Below are positions 37,106 to 46,010 of a stretch of DNA of 64,000 nucleotides, one piece after another; within the stretch, counting starts at the first letter, position 1, and each line of letters begins with the position of its first letter. This stretch comes from Methyloceanibacter methanicus (GTDB taxonomy: Bacteria; Pseudomonadota; Alphaproteobacteria; Rhizobiales; Methyloligellaceae). Both the position numbers and the translations under genes were made by a program. Location: assembly GCF_001723285.1 (NCBI RefSeq), contig NZ_LPWG01000004.1:1-64000 (forward strand), written 5' to 3'. Under the pieces are notes generated by a model that was not told the origin of the DNA, made no database searches, and saw only the letters and a list, made by a program, of their open reading frames with translations.

Positions 37106-37559
37106 TTCCGTCTCTCCTTTAGCATGCCGCCGCGGTTGGCCTTCCGGCGCGCCCGACCGGTGAGCGGCAGGCGCGTGCGTGACCTTCGCGTGCAATCTTT
37201 GGAACCTGTGCGGGGCTGGCGGATGAACCGGGACGTAAAGCGAACGCCGCGGCATGGATCGCGAACTCGGACTGCGCCGTCATCATGCGCTTCTCCCAGC
37301 GTACCCGCCGCTCTGCGGCGGCGTGGTGTTCGAGCAAACTCTGCCCTCGAAACCTGTCTCGCTATGGTGACAGTTTACTGCACGACGGCAACCGTTGAGT
37401 TTGCTTCCGGTCACGCTCGGAGAATTTTCTTGCGGGAAGACGGGTGTTTCCTATCGAATCGGCCGCTTTCCGACGCGCAAAACCATCGACTTGCTGCGCA
37501 ATCGGGACGTGGACGGATGATGCGTCGCGAGACCGACGCACGGCCGTCGCGGCGCCGGT
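37106..37559. other. Intergenic stretch before the DUF3604 cluster
   Basis: 454 bp with no gene I can support. It should contain the promoter of the DUF3604 operon. The only structure seen is a perfect 7-bp hairpin with a 3-base loop (CCGCCGC 37305-37311, GCGGCGG 37315-37321), without a T-run. Confidence 0.5.
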
Positions 37560-38414
37560 CTATTTTGGGAACAGCAACTGCACCTGAAAACGCGCCTGCC
37601 AATCGGCGCCGCCTTCCGGGGTGATGACGTTGTCATAGGCCTGCAAAGACATATTCACGGGCTGCTTGCCGATGTTGAACACGCGCCCCACGCCGCCGCC
37701 CAGCGGCAGCGTCCACTGATCGTCGGCGGGCGCCTCCCAATTGGCGGTCATGATCGGCGCGGAGGTGAGATACCAGCCGTTCTTCAGGTTGTAGTTGACG
37801 AAGTACTGGAGCAGGAACGCGTTCACGTCCGGGTCGCTGGAGTCGCCGGCGAACGACCAGATATTGTTGACGAGCGCACCGACCACCCACTTGCCCGGCG
37901 TCCACACGATGGCAGCAGTGGGACCGGCCCCCCATTTCTCGGGACCGAGGCTCCTGTCGGTAGCGGTCGGCAACAGGAAGGTCGGGCCGGCGCCGATCAT
38001 AAGCGTCGGACTGACCTGATTGACGAAGAAGAAGCTCGGATTGAAATTGCCGAGACCGAAATCGCCCTCGTCGCCGCGGTAAACGGGCGGCTGATAGACC
38101 ACCGGCAGGATCCAGCGCGTGACCAGGTTCCAGTCCTCGTTCAGGGTGAAGGGGATCACCGGCTGGATGTTGAGGATGTTCTGGTCGTTGTCGAACGGTC
38201 CGACATTGAAGTTCGTGTTGTTCTGGAACGGGACCGAAATCAGATTGGCGATGGGGTTCTGAGCCTTTTGAGCGAGATCGCCCTCCTGGGCGGCGGCCGG
38301 AAAGGCCAGCACGGTCGCGCTTGTGGCAATCGCAACTGTGGCCATCGCAACTGTGGCCATCGCACTTGCGGCCATCGCGGCATATCTAAGGAACCCAACC
38401 ATCGACGCCCCCAT
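37560..38414 (-). CDS. Outer-membrane beta-barrel protein (transporter / neuromedin U-like annotation)
   Basis: 284 residues. The signal peptide is unusually long (about 42 residues) and contains the repeat MATVAMATVAIAT, encoded by near-identical 15-bp units around 38335-38365. The mature chain is a set of amphipathic strands (VPFQNNTNFNVGPFDNDQNI, NEDWNLVTRWILPVVYQP, KWVVGALVNNIWSFAGDS) and ends in Leu-Phe-Pro-Lys. This fits the exported barrel family often mislabelled neuromedin U. Such barrels may form pores. It lies 455 bp upstream of the DUF3604 cluster on the same strand. Its ATG is either 38414 or 38402. Confidence 0.78.
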   Translation of the reverse strand: MGASMVGFLRYAAMAASAMATVAMATVAIATSATVLAFPAAAQEGDLAQKAQNPIANLISVPFQNNTNFNVGPFDNDQNILNIQPVIPFTLNEDWNLVTRWILPVVYQPPVYRGDEGDFGLGNFNPSFFFVNQVSPTLMIGAGPTFLLPTATDRSLGPEKWGAGPTAAIVWTPGKWVVGALVNNIWSFAGDSSDPDVNAFLLQYFVNYNLKNGWYLTSAPIMTANWEAPADDQWTLPLGGGVGRVFNIGKQPVNMSLQAYDNVITPEGGADWQARFQVQLLFPK

Positions 38415-38722
38415 GTTCTTCGGCTTCTGCTTCTTCTTCGGCTTGTTCTTCGACTTGGTTCGTACCGTTAGGCGCCGAGTTTACCATACTTGTCGGTAGC
38501 GCAAACGCCCGCGCCACGTGCCCGGCCGGGCTGCGGGGCCGTCGCGACTGACTGAGGGAGTCCGTAGAACGCCGGAATCCAGTCATATTTTGCTCAAGAA
38601 CCGATGGAAGGCTGGCTGCCTTCTGAAACCGGCGCGATGCGCTGCCCGTTCTGCTATCGTCCGATCGCACGCGGGTTCCGTCCGCGTGCCGCCCCTGAAA
38701 TTTCCGATCCGCGCTCACATTC
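38415..38722. other. Divergent intergenic region
   Basis: 308 bp between the barrel gene (minus) and the MBL hydrolase (plus), so it should hold both promoters. A purine-rich leader precedes the barrel ATG. I see no gene, repeat or defensible operator. Confidence 0.5.
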
Positions 38723-39661
38723 ATGTCCGCCGAACTAGCATTCAATCGAAACGCCGATGTCGACTACGGCGTGGCCGCAGAGGTCGCGCCGGGCGTTCGA
38801 CGCGTCGTGGCGAACAATCCCGGCCCGTATACGTTTCTCGGGACGAACACCTATATCGTCGGGACCGACGAGGTCGCGATCATCGATCCGGGCCCCGCGG
38901 ACGAAGCGCATCTCGATGCCATCGCCCGCGCCACGCGCGGCCAGCGCGTCAGCCATATCTTGATCACCCACAGCCACCGCGACCACTGCGATGGCGCGTT
39001 GCCCTTGCGGCAGCGCCTCGGCGGCGAGATCGTCGCCTACGGCCCCACCGGGACGGAGCGCGGCGCCATTGCGCCCGGCCTTGGCGACGGTTTCGTGGAT
39101 GCCGCGTTCACGCCCGACTTGCCCGTCTCGGACGGCGACACGATCAAGGGACGCGGCTTTGCACTGGATGTGTTGCATATGCCGGGACATGCGCCGGACC
39201 ATTTGTGCTTTGCGCTCATTGGCCAGCGGACGGTCTTCACCGGCGATCATGTGATGGGGTGGAACACGACGGTCATCGCACCTCCCGAAGGCAGCATGGC
39301 CGATTTTCTCGCCTCGCTCGAGCGGCTCGCCGAGCGGCGCGACAAGGTGTTCCTCCCCGGCCATGGCGGGCGCATCGAGACGCCGCGGCGCGTGGTCCGG
39401 GCCTATATGACCCACCGCATCTGGCGGGAGCAGACCATCCTCGCCTGCATCGACGAAGGCGTCGGCACAATCCCCCGCATCGTGGCGCGGCTCTATGCCG
39501 GGCTGGACGCCGACCTGAAAGTGGCCGCGGCCCTATCGGTTCTCGCGCATCTGGAATTCCTGGCCGCGCGCAGTCTCGTCACGGCTGAGGGCGCGACGGA
39601 AGGGCTCAGCGCGTGCTACGTACGCGCCGCTTCCGGGTCCGGCGCCGCTGCTTCTTCTTGA
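38723..39661 (+). CDS. MBL-fold metallohydrolase (LACTB2-like)
   Basis: 312 residues. The dizinc site motifs are complete: THSHRDHCDG (H-x-H-x-D-H), MPGHAPDH, FTGDHVMGW and the later LPGHGG. A winged-helix-like C-terminal tail (ARLYAGLDADLKVAAALSVL, then AHLEFLAARSLV) follows, as in LACTB2-type hydrolases. Hydrolysis of thioesters, phosphoesters or RNA is possible; the substrate is not fixed by sequence. The last 56 bp overlap the convergent DUF1499 gene, and the final 15 residues lie beyond the conserved part. Confidence 0.88.
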   Translation: MSAELAFNRNADVDYGVAAEVAPGVRRVVANNPGPYTFLGTNTYIVGTDEVAIIDPGPADEAHLDAIARATRGQRVSHILITHSHRDHCDGALPLRQRLGGEIVAYGPTGTERGAIAPGLGDGFVDAAFTPDLPVSDGDTIKGRGFALDVLHMPGHAPDHLCFALIGQRTVFTGDHVMGWNTTVIAPPEGSMADFLASLERLAERRDKVFLPGHGGRIETPRRVVRAYMTHRIWREQTILACIDEGVGTIPRIVARLYAGLDADLKVAAALSVLAHLEFLAARSLVTAEGATEGLSACYVRAASGSGAAASS

Positions 39662-40526
39662 CTTCCTTCGCGGGCGCGGCGACCGGCTCTTCCTTCTCCT
39701 CGGCGGCGGTCTGTTCGAGAACGGTCTTCTCGCCCTTCTCCAGCGCCGTGTTGACCTCCTCGTAGAAGGTCCGGATGCGGTCCGCGTTGGTTCCAAAATC
39801 GTGGGTCCCGTATCGCGACGCGGAACGGATATCCACCACCGCGAACGTATCGTTGCCCTTCACGCGCACCACCACGTCGTCGGTGAACCCCATGATCATG
39901 GTGCTGTCGGTCGCTTCGATCCGACCGACCCCGCTCTCGCCCGGGGTCTCGTTGACGACCACGGTCCAGCCGAGTTGCTTCACCGCCTCATTGACGACCG
40001 TGAAGGCGGCCGCCGCCGGCCGGTCCACGACGATCGGACCGATATCGGGATAGGCTTCCGCCTGGAGCTGCGCGGTCTCCGGCGACTGTGCGCCAAGCGG
40101 ATTGGCGTCAGGCGGACGCTGTTCCAGCAGCACGGTGTATTGCAGCGGATCCTCCGGCGATGTCTGCAGATCGTTCAGCACGGGCAATGTCAGCGCCTGC
40201 GACAGAAAGTAAGCCGGGATCGCCAGGCCGATCAGGCCGACGACAATCGCCGCGAAATCGTTCGCCGCGCCCGTCTGGCCGCCGAACCAAATACGGATCA
40301 GAGAGACGACCGCGATCAGGACCGCGACCGCGAGGCCCGCGATCGAAACCCCGACCAGGTTGACGGCGGCGGCGGTATTCAAGTCGAAGAACCGGTGCAG
40401 CACCGCCGTGAGAATCAGAAGCTGGAGGAAGAACACGGCGATCCAGCGCGCCCACCGGGCCTCGCGCGCTTCCTTCACCACGTAGCGCGCGGTCGCGTAG
40501 CGTTCGATGGTGTCTTCCGCGGTCAC
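39606..40526 (-). CDS. DUF1499 membrane protein
   Basis: 306 residues. Three membrane helices (about 28-44, 56-80 and 90-112) are followed by a DUF1499 domain (residues about 165-270: YPDIGPIVVDRPAAAAFTVV, VGRIEATDSTMIMGFTDDVV, VDIRSASRYGTHDFGTNADR) and a basic, Lys/Arg-rich tail. The N-terminal membrane part and C-terminal DUF1499 arrangement is frequent in Rhizobiales. Function unknown. It overlaps the MBL gene tail to tail. Confidence 0.85.
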   Translation of the reverse strand: MTAEDTIERYATARYVVKEAREARWARWIAVFFLQLLILTAVLHRFFDLNTAAAVNLVGVSIAGLAVAVLIAVVSLIRIWFGGQTGAANDFAAIVVGLIGLAIPAYFLSQALTLPVLNDLQTSPEDPLQYTVLLEQRPPDANPLGAQSPETAQLQAEAYPDIGPIVVDRPAAAAFTVVNEAVKQLGWTVVVNETPGESGVGRIEATDSTMIMGFTDDVVVRVKGNDTFAVVDIRSASRYGTHDFGTNADRIRTFYEEVNTALEKGEKTVLEQTAAEEKEEPVAAPAKEVKKKQRRRTRKRRVRSTR

Positions 40527-40601
40527 GTTATCTCGTCCTCATGCGCAGTCCCGGCGGGCGTCTCCATATCCCGCACGCCTGCTGCGATAGCACAGTTAGG
40601 C

Positions 40602-41207
40602 TCAAGGATTGAGGCGCGTTTTGGTCCAGGCCGCCTCCGGCGCCGGCCGGCGGAACACGATCCGGTCGTGCAGGCGGTAGTCTCCATTCTGCCAAAACTC
40701 GATCTCGACCGGACGGACCCGGTAGCCGCGCCAATAGTCTGGCCGGGTTATCTCCCGCCCGTCAAATTCATCCGTATAGCGCGCGACCGCCGCTTCCAGC
40801 GCGTCGCGGCTTTCCAGGGGCCGCGATTGTTCGGACGCCCAGGCGCCGATCCGGCTCTGAGGGTGGCGGGTCGCGAAATAGGCATCCGCCTCCGCGTCGC
40901 TCGCAGGGTCAACCGGCCCCCGCACGCGAATCTGCCGGCCAAGGCTCTTCCAGTAGAACAGGAGCGCCGCCTGTGGATTGGCGGCCAGTTCTCCACCCTT
41001 GGCGCTCCCGCAATTCGTGTAGAACACGAAGCCGCGTTCGTCCGCGCCCTTCAACAGAATCATCCGCACATTCGGAAGTCCGTCCGAATCGGCCGTGGCC
41101 AACGCCATCGCCTCGGGGTCGCACGGTTCGGTTTTTTCCGCCTCGGAAAGCCAAGCCTGAAAGAGCGCGAATGGGTCGTCTGCAGCGGTGAAATCCTGAT
41201 CGTCCAT
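40602..41207 (-). CDS. pdxH: Pyridoxamine 5'-phosphate oxidase
   Basis: 201 residues. FMN enzyme that makes pyridoxal 5'-phosphate. Landmarks: [20 protein letters not shown] (FMN and substrate), [38 protein letters not shown] and the C-terminal [20 protein letters not shown] with the family end RLNP. ATG 41207 (MDDQDF) is chosen. The longer frame adds an N-terminus not found in PdxH. Confidence 0.95.
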   Translation of the reverse strand: MDDQDFTAADDPFALFQAWLSEAEKTEPCDPEAMALATADSDGLPNVRMILLKGADERGFVFYTNCGSAKGGELAANPQAALLFYWKSLGRQIRVRGPVDPASDAEADAYFATRHPQSRIGAWASEQSRPLESRDALEAAVARYTDEFDGREITRPDYWRGYRVRPVEIEFWQNGDYRLHDRIVFRRPAPEAAWTKTRLNP

Positions 41208-41366
41208 CACAATTTGCCTGTCACTTCGCCCTGCGCAGGACAAAAAACTTCCCAGCGCGGTACGGGCATTTACGTTTTGCTCACCCTGATAGGCCAGGAT
41301 CGTTTCCGTTGATAGAGGGCGCGGGGGGATTTCGGTATCCGCGTCAGTGTTTGGGGACGGTTTGTT

Positions 41367-41824
41367 ATGCGTACGTTCCATTGGAACGCCCCTATCATGG
41401 GGGCGGGGGCTCTCGTGTTATGTGTATTGCTCCCCGCCCTCGTTCCTCTCAAGGCAGAGGATCGCGGGGCACATGTGGTGGTGCCGGTTTACAAGACCGT
41501 GCCGTCCACCGTCGTGACGGAGCCGGAAGGCTCCCTTTCGGGTTCCCTCGCGGAACTAAGACCACTCTCGATCGTTCAGATAGGGCAGTCGCACTCAAGG
41601 CCTTGCAAATGGCCCTGACGGAACTCGGCGACGGCGTGACCCTTGTCTGGCGGCGGCAGGCCAGCCAGCTCACAGGCCGGGTCAAGCCCGTCTCCGCCTT
41701 CCGGGACCCGCAAGGCCGCGTGTGCCGGACCGTGATCTATTCGCTGGCACGGGACGGAACGGAAAAAGAGATCGAAGGCGTCGCTTGCCGGTCGGCGGAC
41801 GGCCGCTGGGCAATCGCCGGATAG
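41367..41824 (+). CDS. Surface antigen-like exported protein, one frameshift
   Basis: About 152 residues when joined. A signal peptide ([20 protein letters not shown]) is followed by a short linker and the C-terminal domain of RT0821/Lpp0805-type surface antigens: [20 protein letters not shown], then [20 protein letters not shown] and [16 protein letters not shown] with the usual two cysteines. The frame breaks at about 41553: GCGGGAACT reads GCGGAACT. Probably an envelope lipoprotein-like or periplasmic protein. Function unknown. Confidence 0.78.
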
Positions 41825-41832
41825 AGGGTTTC

Positions 41833-42021
41833 ATGTCCGAGAGTTACGTCACCACCGAATCCGCCTCTCCGCTTCGCAGCAAGGCGGTCGAGGCCACGCC
41901 GCAGACCGGCGCGCGCTTCACGCCGTTACGGTCGGCGATCGTTGTGCGCGCGCCTTCCCCGCGCACCGAATCCGGAGACTCCCTGTCTCCGCTCGTGCCG
42001 CTGCGGCGCCCAAAGACCTAG
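41833..42021 (+). CDS. Possible small protein, 62 residues
   Basis: An open frame 8 bp after the surface antigen stop with GAGGG upstream of its ATG. The product is Ser/Thr/Arg/Pro-rich with no clear fold. It could be a real short gene, a leader, or chance. Not recognised. Confidence 0.35.
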   Translation: MSESYVTTESASPLRSKAVEATPQTGARFTPLRSAIVVRAPSPRTESGDSLSPLVPLRRPKT

Positions 42022-42030
42022 AGCTCACCC

Positions 42031-42096
42031 CCAGCCCGACAGCACCGGGCTGGCCTTGTCCGAGATGGCGAAAGCCCTTTCGGCGGGGCCAGCCCG
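42031..42096 (+). promoter_or_regulatory. Attenuator-like alternative hairpins upstream of fabI
   Basis: Segment 1 CCAGCCCG (42031-42038) pairs with 42046-42053, forming a hairpin with a 7-base loop. Segment 2 CGGGCTGGCC (42046-42055) also pairs perfectly, over 10 bp, with segment 3 GGCCAGCCCG (42087-42096). The two hairpins are mutually exclusive. They lie 40-105 bp before the fabI ATG. The layout is that of an attenuator or folding switch, but no effector or leader peptide is evident. Confidence 0.4.
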
Positions 42097-42135
42097 GTGT
42101 ATAAGAAGCCCTCACTTTGGTTCGAAGGAGGGCTT

Positions 42136-42954
42136 ATGGCTGACGGTGGAAATCTCATGGCGGGCAAGCGTGGCATCGTTTTCGGTGTCGCCAATAGTCG
42201 CTCGATCGCTTGGGGCATCACCAAGGCCGTTGTCGGCCAGGGCGCCGAAATCGCCCTCACCTATCAGGGCGAGGCTCTGAAGAAACGCGTGGAGCCGCTG
42301 GCCGCGGAGGCCGGTGCCAAACTCGTCCTGCCTTGCGACGTGACCGACACCGCCTCCATGGATGCGGTGTTCGCGGCGGTCGAAAAGGAATGGGGCGGGC
42401 TCGACTTTCTCGTCCACGCGGTCGCCTTCTCGGACAAGGATCAGCTCGACGGCCGCTACGTCGACACGACCGAGGAGAACTTCGCCAAGACGATGCAGAT
42501 CTCCTGCTATTCGCTCACGGCCATGGCCAAGCGCGCCGAACCCTTGATGAAGGACGGCGGCTCGATCGTGACGCTCACCTATTACGGCGCCGAGAAGGTC
42601 ATGCCCCACTACAACGTGATGGGCGTCGCCAAGGCCGCGCTCGAGACGAGCGTGCAATATCTCGCCGCCGATCTCGGCAAGACCAATATCCGCGTGAACG
42701 CCATCTCGGCCGGTCCGATCAAGACGCTGGCCGCGTCGGGGATTTCCGACTTCCGCTACATTCTGAAGTGGAACGAGTACAACTCCCCGCTCCGCCGCAC
42801 CGTGACTATCGAGGATGTGGGCGGGGGCGGCCTCTATCTTCTGTCCGACCTCTCCGCCGGTGTCACCGGCGAGGTCCTGCATATCGATGCGGGCTACCAC
42901 GTGGTCGGCATGAAGAACGAGGACGCGCCGGACATCTCCGTGGCGAAGGACTAG
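42136..42954 (+). CDS. fabI: Enoyl-[acyl-carrier-protein] reductase FabI
   Basis: 272 residues. NADH-dependent last step of fatty acid elongation. Nucleotide site GVANSRSIAWG, catalytic Tyr-x6-Lys in HYNVMGVAK, and the family end GEVLHIDAGYHVVGM. ATG 42136 follows AAGGAGGG. This is the intact housekeeping copy. A second, divergent and frameshifted FabI is at 11818. Not in an evident operon; the upstream leader contains two competing hairpins. Confidence 0.95.
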   Translation: MADGGNLMAGKRGIVFGVANSRSIAWGITKAVVGQGAEIALTYQGEALKKRVEPLAAEAGAKLVLPCDVTDTASMDAVFAAVEKEWGGLDFLVHAVAFSDKDQLDGRYVDTTEENFAKTMQISCYSLTAMAKRAEPLMKDGGSIVTLTYYGAEKVMPHYNVMGVAKAALETSVQYLAADLGKTNIRVNAISAGPIKTLAASGISDFRYILKWNEYNSPLRRTVTIEDVGGGGLYLLSDLSAGVTGEVLHIDAGYHVVGMKNEDAPDISVAKD

Positions 42955-43079
42955 GGCGCTTCAGACGTCCCGCGTTCCAACGTCTCTCAACAAAGAGATC
43001 GATATGCGCGCCCAAGGGTTCGTCGCCCCCTCCTGGACCCATCGATCCGCACAGAAACGGTTCGCTCACACCGAAACGA

Positions 43080-43405
43080 TCAAGGTTTGCAGGCGATCCG
43101 TTCGGTGCGGTTTGCCCCGATCACCTCGATGCCTTCGGTCCCGATGATTCCGTCGAGCCGGATCGCGGCCGTGTAGGGCTTGACCGTCGGCAAGCAGATG
43201 CCGCCTTCGAGGTAACCAATCACTTCGATGCCCCAATATTCCGGCTGGCGGATATAGACGAGCGGCATCAGCGAGACTTGCATGTTCGCGCAAGGGGCCT
43301 CGCCCTCGACGACCAGCAGCTTCGCACCGTCCTGCTCCTCGATCCTCGCCTTATCGAATGGAATGCGGCGATAGGTTTCCGATTGCGGGAGTCATCGAAC
43401 TGCAT
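43080..43405 (-). CDS. Conserved hypothetical protein, one frameshift
   Basis: About 108 residues when joined. It begins MQFDDS after GGAGG, then passes at about 43384 into another frame that reads TYRRIPFDKARIEEQDGAKL, and later YIRQPEYWGIEVIGYLEGGI. No Cys-rich or membrane parts. The sense of the second frame runs from the break to the stop without interruption, so it is one gene. Not recognised. Confidence 0.55.
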
Positions 43406-43539
43406 ATGGCCCTCCTTCGATCTCGTTGCCTGGACTTCCGGATGCAACTCTAAATTGATTTTACTCAGAAGTCACAACCAAATGACATCACGGAGGGGCC
43501 GGGTGGGACGCGGGACCAGAGCCCCCACCCCCCAGCCAT

Positions 43540-43974
43540 CTAAACTTTGCGGAAAACGGCACCTGCGACCGAGCGCGGACGCTCGCGCACGCGGCCCCCG
43601 TCATTGCCGGACCGCACGATCCACTGGCCGTCCTTCGTCTTGCCGGTGATCAGGCCCACATGATGGGGCCACACGACCACGGCGCCGACGCGCGGACCGT
43701 TGAGAGAGCGGCCGCGATTGGCCCAGTTGCGGGCGAGATTATACTCAGGGCCGCCGCCGAGCTGGGTCCGCATGTACCAGCCGCACCAGCGCCCTGGCCT
43801 CGGGCCCACGCTGTGCCGGCCTGGGGCCACGGGCTCGACGGTTTTCGAGGCTGTAGCCGTGCTCGAGGCGCCCTTGGCGAAGGGCGAGGGCATCGAGGTG
43901 GCCTCAGTGAGCGTCATCGCGCTCGAGAGAAAGACGACAGTCAATGTCAGCAGACATGCATGCACCGCACGCAT
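43540..43974 (-). CDS. Exported CHAP/NlpC-like putative peptidoglycan hydrolase
   Basis: 144 residues with a signal peptide (1-26). The mature part has GRWCGWYMR, with Cys placed as a catalytic nucleophile, then VGAVVVWPHHVGLITG, with His placed as the partner, the order in CHAP/NlpC-type amidases of Rhizobiales. It may cut or remodel the cell wall. The fold is short, so an inactive binding role is possible. It is transcribed away from aroC. Confidence 0.6.
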   Translation of the reverse strand: MRAVHACLLTLTVVFLSSAMTLTEATSMPSPFAKGASSTATASKTVEPVAPGRHSVGPRPGRWCGWYMRTQLGGGPEYNLARNWANRGRSLNGPRVGAVVVWPHHVGLITGKTKDGQWIVRSGNDGGRVRERPRSVAGAVFRKV

Positions 43975-44175
43975 CGGCGACTCCTTATTTCGTTATGTTT
44001 TGGGAGGAAGCGGCCGGCGACGACTCAAGCCGGACGGCGCGGAGACCCGCGCGAGGGCCAAGCTAAGGAAAAATAAGACGAAAACGGGCTCACCCCGTGG
44101 CTCGCGCGCGTCAATTTCGTGACCTGGCGGATGCTGCCCGATAGACGCTTCGGCGAGAAGCAGCTAGAGAAAGGC

Positions 44176-45321
44176 ATGTCGCACAACAGTTTTGGACATC
44201 TCTTCCGCATCACCACCTGGGGCGAGAGCCACGGGCCCGCCATCGGCTGCGTGGTCGACGGCTGCCCGCCCGGCATTCCGCTCACCGAGGCGGACATCCA
44301 AACCTATCTGGACAAGCGGCGGCCGGGCCAATCGAAATACACGACCCAGCGCAAGGAGCCCGACACGGTCGAGATTCTGTCCGGCGTGTTCGAGGATGAG
44401 GACGGCGACCAGGTCACGACGGGGACGCCCATCGCGCTTCAGATCAAGAATGTCGATGCGCGCTCCAAGGACTATGGGGACATCAAGGACAAGTTCCGCC
44501 CCGGACACGCCGACTACACCTATCTGGAGAAATACGGCGTGCGCGACTGGCGCGGCTCGGGCCGGGCGTCGGCCCGGGAGACCGCGACCCGCGTGGCGGC
44601 GGGCGCGGTGGCGCGGAAGGTCGTCCCGGGGCTGCTGGTGCGCGGTGCGCTGGTTCAGGTGGGGCCGCACAAGATCGATCGCGCCAACTGGAACTGGGAC
44701 GCGGTGAACGAGAACCCGTTCTTCTGCCCCGACCCGAAAGCCGCCGAGACCTGGGCCGGCTTTCTCGACGAGGTGCGCAAAGAGGGCTCATCCACGGGCG
44801 CGGTCATCGAGATCGTGGCGGACGGCGTGCCCGTCGGGCTCGGCGCGCCGCTCTATGCCAAGCTCGACCAGGACATCTGTTCGGGGCTGATGAGCATCAA
44901 TGCCGTCAAGGGCGTCGAGATCGGCGCGGGGTTCGGGTCGGCCGCGCTGTCGGGCGAAGAAAACGCCGACGAGATGCGCAACGGGCCGCCCGGCTGGCCG
45001 ACCTTCCTGTCCAATCACGCCGGCGGCATTCTCGGGGGCATCTCGACGGGCCAGCCCGTGGTGGCGCGCTTCGCCGTGAAGCCCACGTCGTCGATCCTCT
45101 CGCCGCGGAGCACGATCGACAAGGACGGCAACGACACGGAGGTCGTCACCAAGGGGCGTCACGATCCGTGCGTCGGCATCCGCGCCGTGCCCATCGGCGA
45201 AGCCATGGTGGCCATCGTGCTGGCCGACCACTATCTGCGTCATCGCGGCCAGACCGGCCAGGACGCGGGTCTCGACATCGATGCTGAGCTGGAATGGCTG
45301 CCGCCCGAATCGTCGTCCTGA
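44176..45321 (+). CDS. aroC: Chorismate synthase
   Basis: 381 residues, the usual length. Final shikimate-pathway step. Signatures: [40 protein letters not shown], and the late [20 protein letters not shown] with HDP. ATG 44176 (MSHNSFG) follows AGAAAGG and is chosen over an upstream in-frame ATG. Its 3' end overlaps the sirtuin start by 28 bp. Confidence 0.96.
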   Translation: MSHNSFGHLFRITTWGESHGPAIGCVVDGCPPGIPLTEADIQTYLDKRRPGQSKYTTQRKEPDTVEILSGVFEDEDGDQVTTGTPIALQIKNVDARSKDYGDIKDKFRPGHADYTYLEKYGVRDWRGSGRASARETATRVAAGAVARKVVPGLLVRGALVQVGPHKIDRANWNWDAVNENPFFCPDPKAAETWAGFLDEVRKEGSSTGAVIEIVADGVPVGLGAPLYAKLDQDICSGLMSINAVKGVEIGAGFGSAALSGEENADEMRNGPPGWPTFLSNHAGGILGGISTGQPVVARFAVKPTSSILSPRSTIDKDGNDTEVVTKGRHDPCVGIRAVPIGEAMVAIVLADHYLRHRGQTGQDAGLDIDAELEWLPPESSS

Positions 45322-46010
45322 CCGGCGCCGGGCTCTCGGCCGAGAGCGGGCTCGGCACGTTCCGGGGCAAGGGCGGCCTGTGGGAGGAGTACGACCTTGA
45401 AGAGGTCGCAACCCCTGAAGGCTTCGCCCGCAATCCCACGAAAGTCCACGGCTTCTACAATATGCGGCGCGGCTGGCTGCAACAGGCGGCACCCAACGCC
45501 GCGCATTTCGCGCTTGCCCGCCTCGAGCAGGAGCATGGCGGCGAGGTTCTCACCGTGACGCAGAACATTGACGCGCTGCACGAGGCCGCGGGCTGCCGCA
45601 ACCTCATCCATATGCATGGAGAACTGGCGCGCGCCCTTTGCGCGGCGTGCGGCGCAAGCCATCCCTGGACGGAAGACCTCTCGCTCGGAACCGACTGCCC
45701 GGCCTGTGGCGAGTCGGGCACCATGCGCCCGGACGTGGTGTGGTTCGGCGAGATGCCGCGTCAGATGGAGCGCATCTACGAGGCGCTTGGCGTTTGCGAC
45801 CTGTTCGTCTCCATCGGCACCAGCGGCACGGTCTACCCGGCGGCCGGGTTCGTTGCCGAAGCCCATCGCGCCGGCGCACATACGGTCGAGCTCAATCTCG
45901 ACCCGTCGGAAGGTGCGAGCCTGTTTGCCGAAACCCACTACGGCGCTGCGACGGATATCGTGCCCGCCTATGTGGACGCACTGCTGCAGGGCAAGGCGCG
46001 GCGCGCCTAG
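45294..46010 (+). CDS. cobB: Sirtuin-type NAD-dependent protein deacylase
   Basis: 238 residues. Class III sirtuin: [15 protein letters not shown] (NAD), [12 protein letters not shown], catalytic His in HMHGEL, zinc Cys pairs CAAC and CPAC, and [10 protein letters not shown]. Tyr and Arg of FYNMRR match the Y-x-x-R pair that lets class III sirtuins take succinyl groups, so desuccinylase activity is likely. Start ATG 45294 lies within aroC, implying coupled translation. The 3' end overlaps the convergent methyltransferase by 4 bp. Confidence 0.93.
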   Translation: MAAARIVVLTGAGLSAESGLGTFRGKGGLWEEYDLEEVATPEGFARNPTKVHGFYNMRRGWLQQAAPNAAHFALARLEQEHGGEVLTVTQNIDALHEAAGCRNLIHMHGELARALCAACGASHPWTEDLSLGTDCPACGESGTMRPDVVWFGEMPRQMERIYEALGVCDLFVSIGTSGTVYPAAGFVAEAHRAGAHTVELNLDPSEGASLFAETHYGAATDIVPAYVDALLQGKARRA

